Source of the DNA: Chromohalobacter sarecensis
GTDB taxonomy: Bacteria > Pseudomonadota > Gammaproteobacteria > Pseudomonadales > Halomonadaceae
Direction: 5' to 3'
NCBI RefSeq assembly: GCF_023061135.1
Contig: NZ_JAKGAN010000004.1
Location: 124,001 to 188,000, forward strand
DNA: 64,000 nt
Below the pieces are notes generated by a model that saw only the letters and a list, made by a program, of their open reading frames with translations, made no database searches and had not been told where the DNA came from. Each line of letters starts with the position of its first letter. Position 1 is the stretch's first letter. A program made the translations under genes and the position numbers. Below, one piece after another: positions 46,920 through 57,515 of this stretch.

Positions 46920-47407
46920 GATATTTACTGGACGCAAATACCTATATCGAAGCGAAAAACCAGTATTACGGCATGGATATTTGCCCCGCTTACTGGGACT
47001 GGCTGGATAGGCAGTTTGCACTAGGTACCATTGCCAGTGTCGATATGATTGGCCGCGAACTAAAAGAAGGCAAAGATGAGCTCGCCGCTTGGGCCCGCGA
47101 ACGGCCAGGCCACTTCATCAACAACGACGACGAGCGAACTCAATTACTGTTCGCTGAAATCGTGCAGTTCGTTATGGCAGGCGACTACAACCCCGGCAAT
47201 CGCGACAACTTTCTGGCAAAAGCCGATCCGTGGATTATTACCAAAGCTAAAGCCATCGGCGCCAGCGTGGTGACTCATGAAACAGTTGCTGCCGTTAATA
47301 CCCGTAAGGTTAAAGTGCCCAATATCTGCCAGCAATTCGAAGTGCCCTGCCTTAAGACCTTCCGGTTTTTACGTGAGTTAGAAGCTCGGTTTGTCCTAGC
47401 CCAATGA
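46916..47407 (+). CDS. DUF4411 PIN-like protein
   Basis: A 163-residue PIN-like protein. The first acidic residue is Asp6 (RYLLDANTYIEAKNQYY). Others are Glu48 (GRELKEGKDEL), the ADPWIITKAKAIGASVVTHE segment and a C-terminal NICQQFEV. PIN domains are metal-dependent ribonucleases. DUF4411 is known to be paired with Xre-ImmA/IrrE proteins, which precede it here with a 4-bp overlap. It is the predicted toxin of the pair. The TTG start has AAGGAG upstream. Confidence 0.83.
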   Translation: MRYLLDANTYIEAKNQYYGMDICPAYWDWLDRQFALGTIASVDMIGRELKEGKDELAAWARERPGHFINNDDERTQLLFAEIVQFVMAGDYNPGNRDNFLAKADPWIITKAKAIGASVVTHETVAAVNTRKVKVPNICQQFEVPCLKTFRFLRELEARFVLAQ

Positions 47408-47485
47408 GCGTTGCTGGAAGGAGCTAATGATTTTACTGTATTCACGGCAATACGATGCTTGTCGTAGATAGCCAATAACCCGCCA

Positions 47486-47553
47486 TCACTTTAAATTCTG
47501 GATCTGTTCCCACATTTGTTCGATCAGCACCTTCAGCCCCACGGCGGCGCTCT
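47486..47553 (-). pseudogene. Diverged duplicate of the yicC 3' end
   Basis: Read on the minus strand this encodes VGLKVLIEQMWEQIQNLK plus TGA, nearly the C-terminus of YicC (ELKVLIEQMREQIQNLE). At DNA level 53 of 62 bases match the true yicC end at 49656, by eye. The copy lies 2170 bp from, and in the same orientation as, the intact gene. It suggests integration or recombination at the 3' end of yicC. Confidence 0.8.
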
Positions 47554-47606
47554 GCGCCACCATTACTATTCTGCTTATAGGCGTTGCGGAGTCTATTGTA
47601 GAGTGG

Positions 47607-47774
47607 ATGGAAATCACAAAGCGTGTACTGGCACTTCGTGGTTTGATATCGAATCTCATACAGAGATTTCAGCGAATCGCGCCAATTTTGAAACTACCGC
47701 TAACCATTTTTGCGATACTCGGGCTGGCTAGCCAGCATCCAACTAGCCCCAGTGTGAAGATTGCTGCCATATAG
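47607..47774 (+). CDS. Possible small hydrophobic protein or fragment
   Basis: A 55-codon frame, MEITKRVLALRGLISNLIQ onward, with a hydrophobic segment (LKLPLTIFAILGLA). The frame is open about 120 bp upstream of this ATG with more hydrophobic residues (ATITILLIGVAESIVEW), but no start codon or ribosome-binding site is convincing there. It could be a remnant of a membrane-protein gene. No family is recognised. Confidence 0.25.
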   Translation: MEITKRVLALRGLISNLIQRFQRIAPILKLPLTIFAILGLASQHPTSPSVKIAAI

Positions 47775-47836
47775 GGCAGGAAACGACGGTACGCGGATCC
47801 GTACCGGCGCTCCGGTGTTCAATGGTATGCGAGGCG

Positions 47837-47862
47837 GGGAAAAGGCCCCCACCTGCGGGGCC
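47837..47862 (-). terminator. Terminator after nhaC
   Basis: GGCCCC (minus strand, 47862-47857) pairs with GGGGGCC (47850-47844) across a 6-nt loop and is followed by TTTTCCCC. It lies immediately after the antiporter stop. Confidence 0.75.
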
Positions 47863-47866
47863 ATGG

Positions 47867-49420
47867 TCAGCTAGCCGAGTCGTACTGTGCAGATGCTTTT
47901 GGGCCCCATGCCCAACGCAATACAAGCACCACCGTAAACAGTGCGGCCACCCCGCTGAGCCCTCCTATCCAGGCTGAATCTGTCAGCCCGGCGACGAAGA
48001 AGGCGATGATGCCGGATGTTCCTGCGCTCAGTGCATAGGGTAATTGGGTCCGGACGTGGTCGATGTGGTCACATGAAGAGCCGGCTGAGGAGAGGATGGT
48101 GGTATCCGAAATCGGCGAGCAATGATCGCCGAAGATACCGCCGCTGAGCACTGCGGCGATAGCCAGTGACAACGACATGTCCATGGCAGCAGCCACCGGC
48201 ATGGCGATGGGGATCATGATCGCGAAGGTGCCATAGGAGGTGCCGGTGGTGAAGGCGACGAGCGAGCCGATCAAGAACAGCAGTACCGGAATCAGGCTCG
48301 GCGCGATGCCAGCCTGGGCCAGCGTGACGAGGTAATCCGCGGTGCCCAGTTGCGAGGTCACGCTACCGATCGACCAGGCCAGGGTGAGAATGATGTAAAC
48401 CAGCGTCATGCTCTTGATGCCGGTGACTACCAAGTCCATCGCTTCGCGAAAATCGAACAGCCGCTGTTGCAGTCCCATCCCCAACGCGACGCTGACCGCC
48501 ACGAAGGTTGCGATCAGGATCGACAGGCCACCCTCGGCCTCTCCCATTGCCGTGATCAGGTCGTTCTCGGGGAAGTTGCCGGTCCACAAGAACAGTGGTG
48601 GGATCATTCCCACCAGCACTACGATCGGCACGAGCATGTTGCGCTTGCGTGAGCTCTCTTCGGCGACGCCCATCATCTCGGTCGCTTCGCGATCCGAAGG
48701 TGGCTGGGCGCCATCCGCCAACAACTTGCCACTAATCCGTGCGCGCTTCTCGGCCTGTGCCATGGGGCCGAAATCCGATTGGGTGACGACGATCACCAGA
48801 ATCAACAGCAGCGCTAGCCAGGCATAGAAATTGAGCGGAATCGACGACAGGTATATCAGATACTCGGATCCCGTCATGCCCATCTCGCCAAGCTGGGTGC
48901 CGATCAGTCCCATCACGAACACTACCCAGGTGGATACGGGCCCCAAAAGGCACATTGGCGCCGAGGTCGAATCGACAATGTAGGCAAGCTTTTCTCGTGA
49001 GACACGCATGCGATCAGTGATGGGGCGCATGACACTTCCCACCGTCAATGCATTGAAATAATCCTCGAAGAAGATCAGCACCCCGAAGCCCAGTGTGGCG
49101 CCTTGGGCTCCGCGCGGAGAGGCCACTTTGGAGGCAATGGCGCGGGCGATGGCATGAGCGCCGCCGGTTCGCTGCAGCACGGTGATCAGCACCCCGAACA
49201 GGCCGCAGTAGATAAGCACGGTGGCGCTCCACTCATCCCCCACGCTGGGGATGATGAAATCCGCGAAGCTATCGTAGAGCCCGGTCGCCGGGTTGCCACC
49301 ACTGAGCATTGTCGCCCCCAGCCACACCCCACAGAATAACGCGGGGATCACGTTGCGGGTTACCAGCGCTAGCCCGATCGCGAGCAACGGAGGGAACAGG
49401 GAAAACAGGCCAAAGGACAT
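47867..49420 (-). CDS. NhaC-type Na+/H+ antiporter
   Basis: A 517-residue inner-membrane antiporter with about 12 hydrophobic helices. NhaC-family features include FFEDYFNALTVGSVMRPITDRMRVSREKLAYIVDSTSAPMCLLGPVSTW in the first half and TGTSYGTFAIMIPIAMPVA...GGIFGDHCSPISDTTILSS in the second. It probably exports Na+ in exchange for protons, which suits a halophile; amino-acid/ion exchange is an alternative for NhaC relatives. It lies between the duplicated and the intact yicC 3' ends and may be cargo of that insertion. Confidence 0.88.
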   Translation of the reverse strand: MSFGLFSLFPPLLAIGLALVTRNVIPALFCGVWLGATMLSGGNPATGLYDSFADFIIPSVGDEWSATVLIYCGLFGVLITVLQRTGGAHAIARAIASKVASPRGAQGATLGFGVLIFFEDYFNALTVGSVMRPITDRMRVSREKLAYIVDSTSAPMCLLGPVSTWVVFVMGLIGTQLGEMGMTGSEYLIYLSSIPLNFYAWLALLLILVIVVTQSDFGPMAQAEKRARISGKLLADGAQPPSDREATEMMGVAEESSRKRNMLVPIVVLVGMIPPLFLWTGNFPENDLITAMGEAEGGLSILIATFVAVSVALGMGLQQRLFDFREAMDLVVTGIKSMTLVYIILTLAWSIGSVTSQLGTADYLVTLAQAGIAPSLIPVLLFLIGSLVAFTTGTSYGTFAIMIPIAMPVAAAMDMSLSLAIAAVLSGGIFGDHCSPISDTTILSSAGSSCDHIDHVRTQLPYALSAGTSGIIAFFVAGLTDSAWIGGLSGVAALFTVVLVLRWAWGPKASAQYDSAS

Positions 49421-49655
49421 AAGGCGTCTCCATCATGTAATTGTTGTACGTCGTATTCGTATCAAGGATGGGGCGGTAGGCCCAACCGCTGGAAGGGGGC
49501 CCCAGTCCGCGTTCGATCGCCGTGGCCACGCCCAGCAATTGTTTTTCGGCGAACCCAGACATGTCCAACGCTTTGAGAGACATCCGTGAAGACAAGCCAT
49601 CAGGAATTATCTTCCCAGACATGGGCTGGTCGGTTTGCGTGGTTCCGCGTGGCCG

Positions 49656-50519
49656 TCACTCCAAATTCTGAATCTGTTCCCGCATCTGTTCGATCAACAC
49701 CTTCAGCTCCACCGCGCAGCGGGTGGTGTCGGCGACGACGGATTTCGAGGAGAGGGTGTTGGCTTCGCGGTTGAGTTCCTGCATCAGGAAGTCGAGGCGG
49801 CGGCCGACGGGACCTTTTTGCGTGAGCTGACGTTCGACCTCGGCCACGTGGGTCTCGAGGCGGTCGAGTTCCTCGGCGACGTCGGCTTTCTGGGCGAGCA
49901 GGGCGATTTCGGTCTCGATGCGCTGGGGGTCGAGTTCGGCCTTGAAGGCGGTCAGGCGCTCGACCAGTTGTTCGCGCTGGCGTTCCTGAATCTCGGGCAG
50001 GTGGGCGCGGACCTCGGCAACCACGGCGCGAATGCCCTCGAGCCGGTCGCGGATCAACTGCGCGAGGCGCTCACCTTCGCGGGCACGGCCGGCGATCAGG
50101 TCGTCCAGGGCGGTATCGAAAAGCGCGTGCGCGGCGTGCTGGACACGTTCGAGGTCGAGCCCGTCGCTTTCCAGCACGCCGGGATGATCGAGCAGCGCCA
50201 GAGCATCGGGCATGGCGGCGTCGGGTACCTGGGCGCGTACTGTGCCCAGTGCCTGGGCCAGCGAGGCCAGGCGTGTCTCGTTGACACTGAGCGTGGTGTT
50301 GTCATGGGCCGGCTCGAAGCGCAGCGTGCATTCGACCTTGCCGCGTGAGAGGCGCTTGCGCAGCGCATCGCGATAATGCGGTTCAAGATCGCGCAGGTTG
50401 TCCGGCAGGCGGAAATGCGGTTCCAGGTAGCGCTGATTTACCGAGCGCAATTCGAGCTGCAAGCTGCCCCAGTCGGCGTCCTGAGTCTGCCGGGTGAAGG
50501 CGGTCATGCTGTAAGCCAT
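49656..50519 (-). CDS. yicC: YicC-family endoribonuclease
   Basis: A 287-residue YicC/YloC protein. MAYSMTAFTRQTQ...GSLQLELRSVNQRYLEPHFRLP opens the YicC_N domain. The C-terminal DUF1732 domain has GRRLDFLMQELNREANTLSSKSV, the family signature. E. coli YicC is an RNase involved in small-RNA turnover. It is divergent from rph, as in pseudomonads. Normally gmk follows; here the 27-kb block follows, starting with 235 bp before nhaC. That gap includes a minus-strand coding-like stretch (FAEKQLLGVATAIERGLG, near 49550-49490) with no recognised family. Confidence 0.93.
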   Translation of the reverse strand: MAYSMTAFTRQTQDADWGSLQLELRSVNQRYLEPHFRLPDNLRDLEPHYRDALRKRLSRGKVECTLRFEPAHDNTTLSVNETRLASLAQALGTVRAQVPDAAMPDALALLDHPGVLESDGLDLERVQHAAHALFDTALDDLIAGRAREGERLAQLIRDRLEGIRAVVAEVRAHLPEIQERQREQLVERLTAFKAELDPQRIETEIALLAQKADVAEELDRLETHVAEVERQLTQKGPVGRRLDFLMQELNREANTLSSKSVVADTTRCAVELKVLIEQMREQIQNLE

Positions 50520-50682
50520 GCGATTCTCCTGCGCTGCGAAGCCATTCTTTAATCCTGCAGTCTAACCGATTCCCGGTCCGCTTGAGGCCCGCTTGAGTGT
50601 AGAATGCGTGGATCGTCGCGGCATGAGCGCGACTTGATTGTTTCGAACTTGGTTTTTTCGATTGACGATGCAGAGAGGTGGT

Positions 50683-51405
50683 ATGCGCCCGAGTGGACGA
50701 CAGCCCGATCAACCCCGCGAGATCACGCTCGAACGGGGCTATACGCGCCATGCGGAGGGCTCCGTATTGGTGAGCTTCGGTGACACCAAGGTACTGTGCA
50801 ATGCCAGTGTCGAAGCCGGCGTGCCGCGCTGGCTGCGTGGCAAGCATCAGGGATGGGTCACCGCAGAATACGGCATGCTGCCACGTGCCACGCATACGCG
50901 CGGTGGACGCGAGGCCACGCGGGGCAAGCAAGGCGGTCGTACGCTGGAGATTCAGCGCTTGATCGGCCGTTCGCTGCGCACGGTGGTGGATCTCAAGAAG
51001 CTCGGCGAATTCACCATTACCGTGGATTGCGACGTGATCCAGGCCGATGGCGGCACGCGCACGGCGTCGATCACCGGTGGCTGCGTAGCGCTGGTGGATG
51101 CGATCCATCATCTGCAGCGCGAGAAGTTGATCAAGAAGGACCCCTTCAAGCAGCTGGTGAGTTCGGTGTCGGTGGGCATCTTCAAGGGCCAGCCGGTGGT
51201 CGATCTCGACTATCCCGAGGACAGCACGGCGGGCACCGACATGAACGTGGTCATGGCCGAGGATGGCGGCTTGATCGAGGTGCAGGGCACGGCCGAAACG
51301 GCGACGTTCACCCGCCAGGAGCTCAACGCGATGCTCGACCTGGCCGAAGGTGCCGGAAGTCAGCTATTCGCCCATCAGCGCGAGGCGCTGGGCTTTCGCG
51401 ACTGA
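50683..51405 (+). CDS. rph: Ribonuclease PH
   Basis: A 240-residue phosphorolytic exoribonuclease that trims tRNA 3' ends. [39 protein letters not shown] is the standard opening. Phosphate-binding Arg residues are in [45 protein letters not shown] and [20 protein letters not shown] complete it. GAGAGG lies 5 nt before the ATG at 50683. It is divergent from yicC and converges on the crc-like gene across a strong terminator. Confidence 0.96.
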   Translation: MRPSGRQPDQPREITLERGYTRHAEGSVLVSFGDTKVLCNASVEAGVPRWLRGKHQGWVTAEYGMLPRATHTRGGREATRGKQGGRTLEIQRLIGRSLRTVVDLKKLGEFTITVDCDVIQADGGTRTASITGGCVALVDAIHHLQREKLIKKDPFKQLVSSVSVGIFKGQPVVDLDYPEDSTAGTDMNVVMAEDGGLIEVQGTAETATFTRQELNAMLDLAEGAGSQLFAHQREALGFRD

Positions 51406-51434
51406 TCGCGGACGCTAGCATGCGGCAAGAACGC

Positions 51435-51461
51435 ACGACGCCGGCCTGGGGCCGGCGTCGT
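51435..51461. terminator. Bidirectional terminator between rph and the crc-like gene
   Basis: Perfect 12-bp arms, ACGACGCCGGCC (51435-51446) and its complement (51450-51461), with a 3-nt loop. It sits between two converging genes. Confidence 0.85.
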
Positions 51462-51483
51462 CATTTGCGCGGGACCATCGATG

Positions 51484-52251
51484 TTACAGGTCGAGATCGT
51501 ACTCGACGATGAGCGGCGCGAATTCGGAAAAGGTCGCGTCGCGGTCGATCCAGGCATCCACCACGTGGCGGCGGAAGTCGGGGCCGACGATCTGATAGTC
51601 GAGGCGCCAGCCTTCCTGACGTGTGCGGGGCACGTCCTGATCGAGCTTGGGCCACCAGGTATACTGGCTGGCGTCGCGACTGATCTCGCGGAAAGTATCG
51701 ATATAGCCCATCGGCCCGAAGACCTGATCCATCCACGCGCGCTCTTCGGGACGAAACCCGGGGGTGGTCTGGTTATCGGCCCAGTTGGCAAGATCGATGG
51801 TCTTGTGCGCGATGTGCCAAGTGCCGCAGATGATGTACTCGCGGCGCTTTTTGACCATCTTGCTGAGATATTCCTGGTACTGATTCATGAAGGACTGCTT
51901 GGCCTCCATGTCGCTACCGTCGGGCATCAGGAAGCTGGCGATGCTGAAGCGGTCGTAATCGGCCTGCAAAAAGCGCGCTTCGTTATCGCACTGGGGAAAG
52001 CCCAGCCCGTACATGATGGCCTTGGGAATCTTGCGGCAATAGAGCCCTACACCCGAGAAACCGTCTTCCTCGGCGTCCAGGAAATAGCCTTCGTACCCCT
52101 CGGGGAAAAGAATGCTGTCGTCGAGTTCGAAGCTTTTGGCCTTGAGGTTCTGAACGCAGATGACGTCTGCGTCCTGGTTGGCCAGCCAGTCGAGAAACCC
52201 CCTCCCGACCGCTTCGCGGATTCCGTTGACATTGATGCTGGCGATTTTCAT
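51484..52251 (-). CDS. crc: Crc-like catabolite repression protein (ExoIII fold, active site lost)
   Basis: A 255-residue endonuclease/exonuclease/phosphatase-fold protein between rph and pyrE, the place of crc in Pseudomonas. The fold is clear (KIASINVNGIR; LQADYDRFSIAS; RLDYQ). ExoIII catalytic positions are replaced: Asn35 where QETK has the metal Glu; Thr144 and His146 where GDxN has Asp and Asn (CGTWHIAHKTID); Glu243 and Phe244 where SDHAP has Asp and His. Pseudomonas Crc likewise lost these and acts with Hfq to repress translation. Nuclease activity is therefore unlikely. Crc function is inferred from synteny and residue loss; automated annotation may call it xthA. Confidence 0.82.
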   Translation of the reverse strand: MKIASINVNGIREAVGRGFLDWLANQDADVICVQNLKAKSFELDDSILFPEGYEGYFLDAEEDGFSGVGLYCRKIPKAIMYGLGFPQCDNEARFLQADYDRFSIASFLMPDGSDMEAKQSFMNQYQEYLSKMVKKRREYIICGTWHIAHKTIDLANWADNQTTPGFRPEERAWMDQVFGPMGYIDTFREISRDASQYTWWPKLDQDVPRTRQEGWRLDYQIVGPDFRRHVVDAWIDRDATFSEFAPLIVEYDLDL

Positions 52252-52344
52252 ACATGGTCCCTTTTTCGTCGCGCGTGTATGATACCTGAGCTTTCGACGT
52301 TTAGGTAAATGTGTAATAGCGATCAGGGTGATAGGGAGTCCGGC

Positions 52345-53031
52345 GTGACCGCGCAACTGCAACCATATCAGCAGGAATTCATCGAGTTCGCCATCGAAGA
52401 AGGCGTGCTCACCTTCGGTGAATTCACTCTCAAGTCCGGGCGGGTCAGCCCCTATTTCTTCAACGCCGGTCTGTTCAAGAGCGGCCGTGCCCTGGCGCGT
52501 CTGGGCCGCTTCTATGCGCAGGCTATCGCGCATAGCGGTCTCGAGGCGGATGTGCTCTTCGGCCCGGCCTACAAGGGTATCCCGCTTGCCACCACCACGG
52601 CCGTGGCACTGGCCGATCATCATGACCGCGACTTGCCGTTCGCGTTCAACCGTAAGGAAGCCAAGGACCACGGCGAAGGCGGCAATATCGTTGGCGCCGC
52701 GCTCGCCGGGCGGGTGCTGATCATCGACGACGTCATCACTGCGGGTACCGCGATCCGCGAGGTCATGGAGCTGATCGATGCCGCCGATGCCCAGGCGGCG
52801 GGCGTGGTCATCGCTCTCGATCGTCAGGAGTGCGGCCAGGCCGAAGAGGGCGCCCAGCGCCGCAGTGCCATCCAGGAGGTCGAGGCGCGCTACGCCATGC
52901 CGGTGGTGAGTATCGTCACGCTCGACCAGGTGCTGACTTACCTCGAAACGCATGCCGGTGAGGGCCTCAAGCCCCATGCCGAGGCCATTCGCGCGTATCG
53001 TGATCGTTACGGCGTGCAGCTCGACGGCTAA
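52345..53031 (+). CDS. pyrE: Orotate phosphoribosyltransferase
   Basis: A 228-residue enzyme making OMP from orotate and PRPP in pyrimidine synthesis. [16 protein letters not shown] (about 25-40) and the [13 protein letters not shown] flexible loop are present. The PRPP motif is [13 protein letters not shown]. The GTG start at 52345 has GGGAG upstream and gives [16 protein letters not shown]; an ATG at 52309 would add 12 residues. It is divergent from the crc-like gene. Confidence 0.95.
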   Translation: MTAQLQPYQQEFIEFAIEEGVLTFGEFTLKSGRVSPYFFNAGLFKSGRALARLGRFYAQAIAHSGLEADVLFGPAYKGIPLATTTAVALADHHDRDLPFAFNRKEAKDHGEGGNIVGAALAGRVLIIDDVITAGTAIREVMELIDAADAQAAGVVIALDRQECGQAEEGAQRRSAIQEVEARYAMPVVSIVTLDQVLTYLETHAGEGLKPHAEAIRAYRDRYGVQLDG

Positions 53032-53111
53032 GGTTTTAAAACGGCGTTTCTAAACTGAAGCGATTATGCCATAGTGATGATGGTGTTCACCATCTTTTGC
53101 GAGAGTCTCCC

Positions 53112-53666
53112 ATGATCAAGTCACTCGGTTTCGCACTCACCTCCGCCGGTCTCCTGCTAGCCAGCCAGCAGGCCATGGCGCTCAGCGTTTCCGCCAATGC
53201 CGGCGCCGACTCGCAGGGGATCGAAGCGAGCCAGAGCATCTTTCCCACCCTGCGTGCCAGTGTCGGTTACTTCACCTCCGACGATAGCGGCCATGACGCC
53301 GATGCCTATTCCGGGTCGTTGATGTTCTCGCCATATCTGCCGCTGGTCGATCTCTCGGTGGGCGCGCGCTATCAATACCAGGACACGCACTACGGTGACG
53401 GTGGTGGCGTCGGGCTCGGCGGTTCGGCCTATGTCGACACGCCGATTCCGCTGACCTCAGTGGGCGGTTACGGCTTTTATACGCCGGACGGCCTGAGCCA
53501 CGGCGACATCGAGAAGAGCTACGAGTATGGCGCCCAGGCACGGGTCAATGTCGTCTCGCAGACTTATCTCTATGGCGGCTATCGCTATTACCGCACCGAC
53601 TTCGACGAGAGCGGTGAGCATACGCTCGATAGCGGCCCGGTGCTGGGCGTCAGCGTCGGCTTCTAG
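53112..53666 (+). CDS. YfaZ-like outer-membrane protein
   Basis: A 184-residue small beta-barrel protein. A signal peptide ends at about residue 23 (QQAMA-LS). Alternating strands follow (ASVGYFTSDD, AYSGSLMFSPYL, VGARYQYQDTHYG, YLYGGYRYYRTDF), ending in VSVGF with the terminal Phe expected of outer-membrane barrels. It resembles the YfaZ family by size and pattern; function is unknown. The ATG at 53112 is chosen because it starts directly with the signal peptide. Confidence 0.75.
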   Translation: MIKSLGFALTSAGLLLASQQAMALSVSANAGADSQGIEASQSIFPTLRASVGYFTSDDSGHDADAYSGSLMFSPYLPLVDLSVGARYQYQDTHYGDGGGVGLGGSAYVDTPIPLTSVGGYGFYTPDGLSHGDIEKSYEYGAQARVNVVSQTYLYGGYRYYRTDFDESGEHTLDSGPVLGVSVGF

Positions 53667-53674
53667 CATATCCT

Positions 53675-53734
53675 GAGCTACGAGCTACGAGCTACGAGCT
53701 ACGAGCTACGAGCTACGAGCTGCGGGCTACGAGC
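53675..53734. repeat. Heptanucleotide tandem repeat (GAGCTAC)n
   Basis: Six perfect GAGCTAC units (53675-53716), then GAGCTGC and GGGCTAC, and a partial unit. It begins 8 bp after the yfaZ-like stop. Because it is outside the gene it should not switch the frame, but it may vary in copy number between strains. Confidence 0.95.
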
Positions 53735-53840
53735 GGTGGCGCCAGCTTCGGGGCGCTGTAGAAAGCAACATCGGCGTCCCATTCGGGGCGCCGATTGCGT
53801 ATCATGCAGACACATCGCCGCCATTGGCAGAGTGATCCAC

Positions 53841-54340
53841 ATGCTCGATATCGTACTCTTTGAGCCCGAAATTCCGCCCAACACGGGCAATCTCATCCGT
53901 TTGTGCGCCAACACCGGCTTTCGTCTTCATCTCATCGAGCCGCTGGGCTTCGCGCTCGACGACAAACGCCTGCGTCGCGCCGGGCTCGACTACCACGAGT
54001 GGGCGCGGGTCAAGGTGCATGCCGACTGGGATGCCTTTGTGGAAAGCGTGCAACCGGCGCGCGTGCTGGCGGTCTCCACGCGTGGTCGCACCGGGTATCA
54101 CGACGTCGCCTATCGGCAAGGCGATGCGCTGGTCTTCGGCCCCGAAACCCGCGGTCTCCCGCAGACGATGCTGGAGGCGCTGCCGGAAGCGCAACGCCTG
54201 CGCATCCCCATGCTGCCGGATAGCCGCAGCCTGAATCTCTCCAATGCCTGCGCGATCCTGGTCTTCGAAGCCTGGCGCCAGCTCGAGTTCGCCGGGGCCG
54301 CCCCCGTGTCGGGCGTGGCCGCGATGGACACGGTTCACAC

Positions 54341-54344
<4 letters not shown>
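53841..54344 (+). CDS. trmL: tRNA (cytidine(34)-2'-O)-methyltransferase
   Basis: A 167-residue SPOUT methyltransferase that 2'-O-methylates the wobble base of tRNA-Leu. [26 protein letters not shown] is the TrmL opening. The knot motifs [14 protein letters not shown] and [20 protein letters not shown] follow. The start at 53841 gives the family length. The stop overlaps the rep start (ATGA), so trmL-rep is coupled. Confidence 0.95.
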
Positions 54345-56398
<2,054 letters not shown>

Positions 56399-56438
56399 TG
56401 TGGATCTCGGCGCCGGTACATGTGGGGCTTTCTCGGGG

Positions 56439-57359
56439 TCACTCTGCTTTTAGCTGGCCAGGTTCGACAAACCCCGGATAGTTGACGATGGCATCCAGCA
56501 ACTGTTGGCCACAACTCGGCAAGGCATCCACTTCGCGGACGACGATGCTACGTTCGCGGTGGGCCCATGTGTCCTGCAATGCAATGAGCCTGATGTCCAT
56601 CGTTTGCCGATAACGCTGAGCACAAGAGGCCGGTAGAATGCCGATGCCAACGCCGGCCTCGATCATCCGACAGGCGGACTCGAAGCCGAGAACCTGGATT
56701 CTCAGGGGGAGGGGTTGTCCCAGATCCTGAACCTGCTCTTTCAGGAACTGCATCAGCGTGCTGCCGTCGTGCAGACCGATATGGCGATAATTCAGGCTTT
56801 CGTGGAAGGCGACCTGATGTTTTGCCGCGAGATCATGCCCTTGCGGGACGACAAGGACCAGTCGGTCCCGGCTGAAAGGCACGCATTGCAGTCCCTGTGA
56901 TGTGACGTCACCCGCCACGATGCCCATATCGGCTGCCCCATCGAGCACGCCGCGCATGATGTCATGGGTCAAGCGTTCCTTGAGATCGATGGTAACGCCG
57001 GGCCGGGAGGCAAGGAATTGAGCCAATACGTCCGGCATGAAGTCGCTCACGGCCGTCGTGTTGGCAAAGATGCGTAGATGACCGGCCGCCCCTTCGGCAT
57101 AGCCCGAGAAATCGGTTTTCACATGCTCGACCTGCCGCAGGATCGTCCGCGCATGCCGGAGCAGCCGCTCACCCGCCGGGGTCGTCTCCACTCCTTGACT
57201 GCTGCGATAGAAAAGCCGACTGCCTAATTGGCCCTCGAGGGTTTTCATGCGGGTGCTGGCGGATGCCGTTGAAAGGTGGGCGCGCTGAGCTCCGCCCGTC
57301 ATGCTATGGGCCTCGGCAACGTGAACGAACAAGCGCAAATCCGGCAAATCGAAATGCAT
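56439..57359 (-). CDS. LysR-family transcriptional regulator
   Basis: A regulator of about 306 residues. The N-terminal winged HTH is LPDLRLFVHVAEAHSMTGGAQRAHLSTASASTRMKTLEGQLGSRLFYR. The effector domain (AGHLRIFANTTAVSDFMPDVLAQFLASRPGVTIDLKE onward) follows. It is divergent from a CoA-transferase/CitE-like pair (about 150 bp between starts) and very probably regulates it. The start is 57359 (MHFDLPDLR); an in-frame ATG at 57377 has no ribosome-binding site. Confidence 0.88.
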   Translation of the reverse strand: MHFDLPDLRLFVHVAEAHSMTGGAQRAHLSTASASTRMKTLEGQLGSRLFYRSSQGVETTPAGERLLRHARTILRQVEHVKTDFSGYAEGAAGHLRIFANTTAVSDFMPDVLAQFLASRPGVTIDLKERLTHDIMRGVLDGAADMGIVAGDVTSQGLQCVPFSRDRLVLVVPQGHDLAAKHQVAFHESLNYRHIGLHDGSTLMQFLKEQVQDLGQPLPLRIQVLGFESACRMIEAGVGIGILPASCAQRYRQTMDIRLIALQDTWAHRERSIVVREVDALPSCGQQLLDAIVNYPGFVEPGQLKAE

Positions 57360-57515
57360 GATGTGTTTCCCGAGCATTAAGTGAAGGTTTAATCACAGTC
57401 TTTGGTGTTCGGCTTGGCCAAACCCTGCCTTGCGTAAATGCAAATTCACCATACGCATTTTCTCAGTGCATGCTGAAAGCACCAGCCCCATAGGCGACAG
57501 CCAAGGAACATATGC

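Noticed and set aside
49269-49622. Minus-strand frame of 117 codons overlapping the nhaC start
   Set aside because: The part outside nhaC looks somewhat coding-like, but it runs out of frame into nhaC and matches no family I recognise; noted in the yicC entry only.
51484-52977. A 497-codon minus-strand frame running from the crc-like gene through pyrE
   Set aside because: Only the last 255 codons show homology (Crc/ExoIII fold); the rest is antisense to pyrE.
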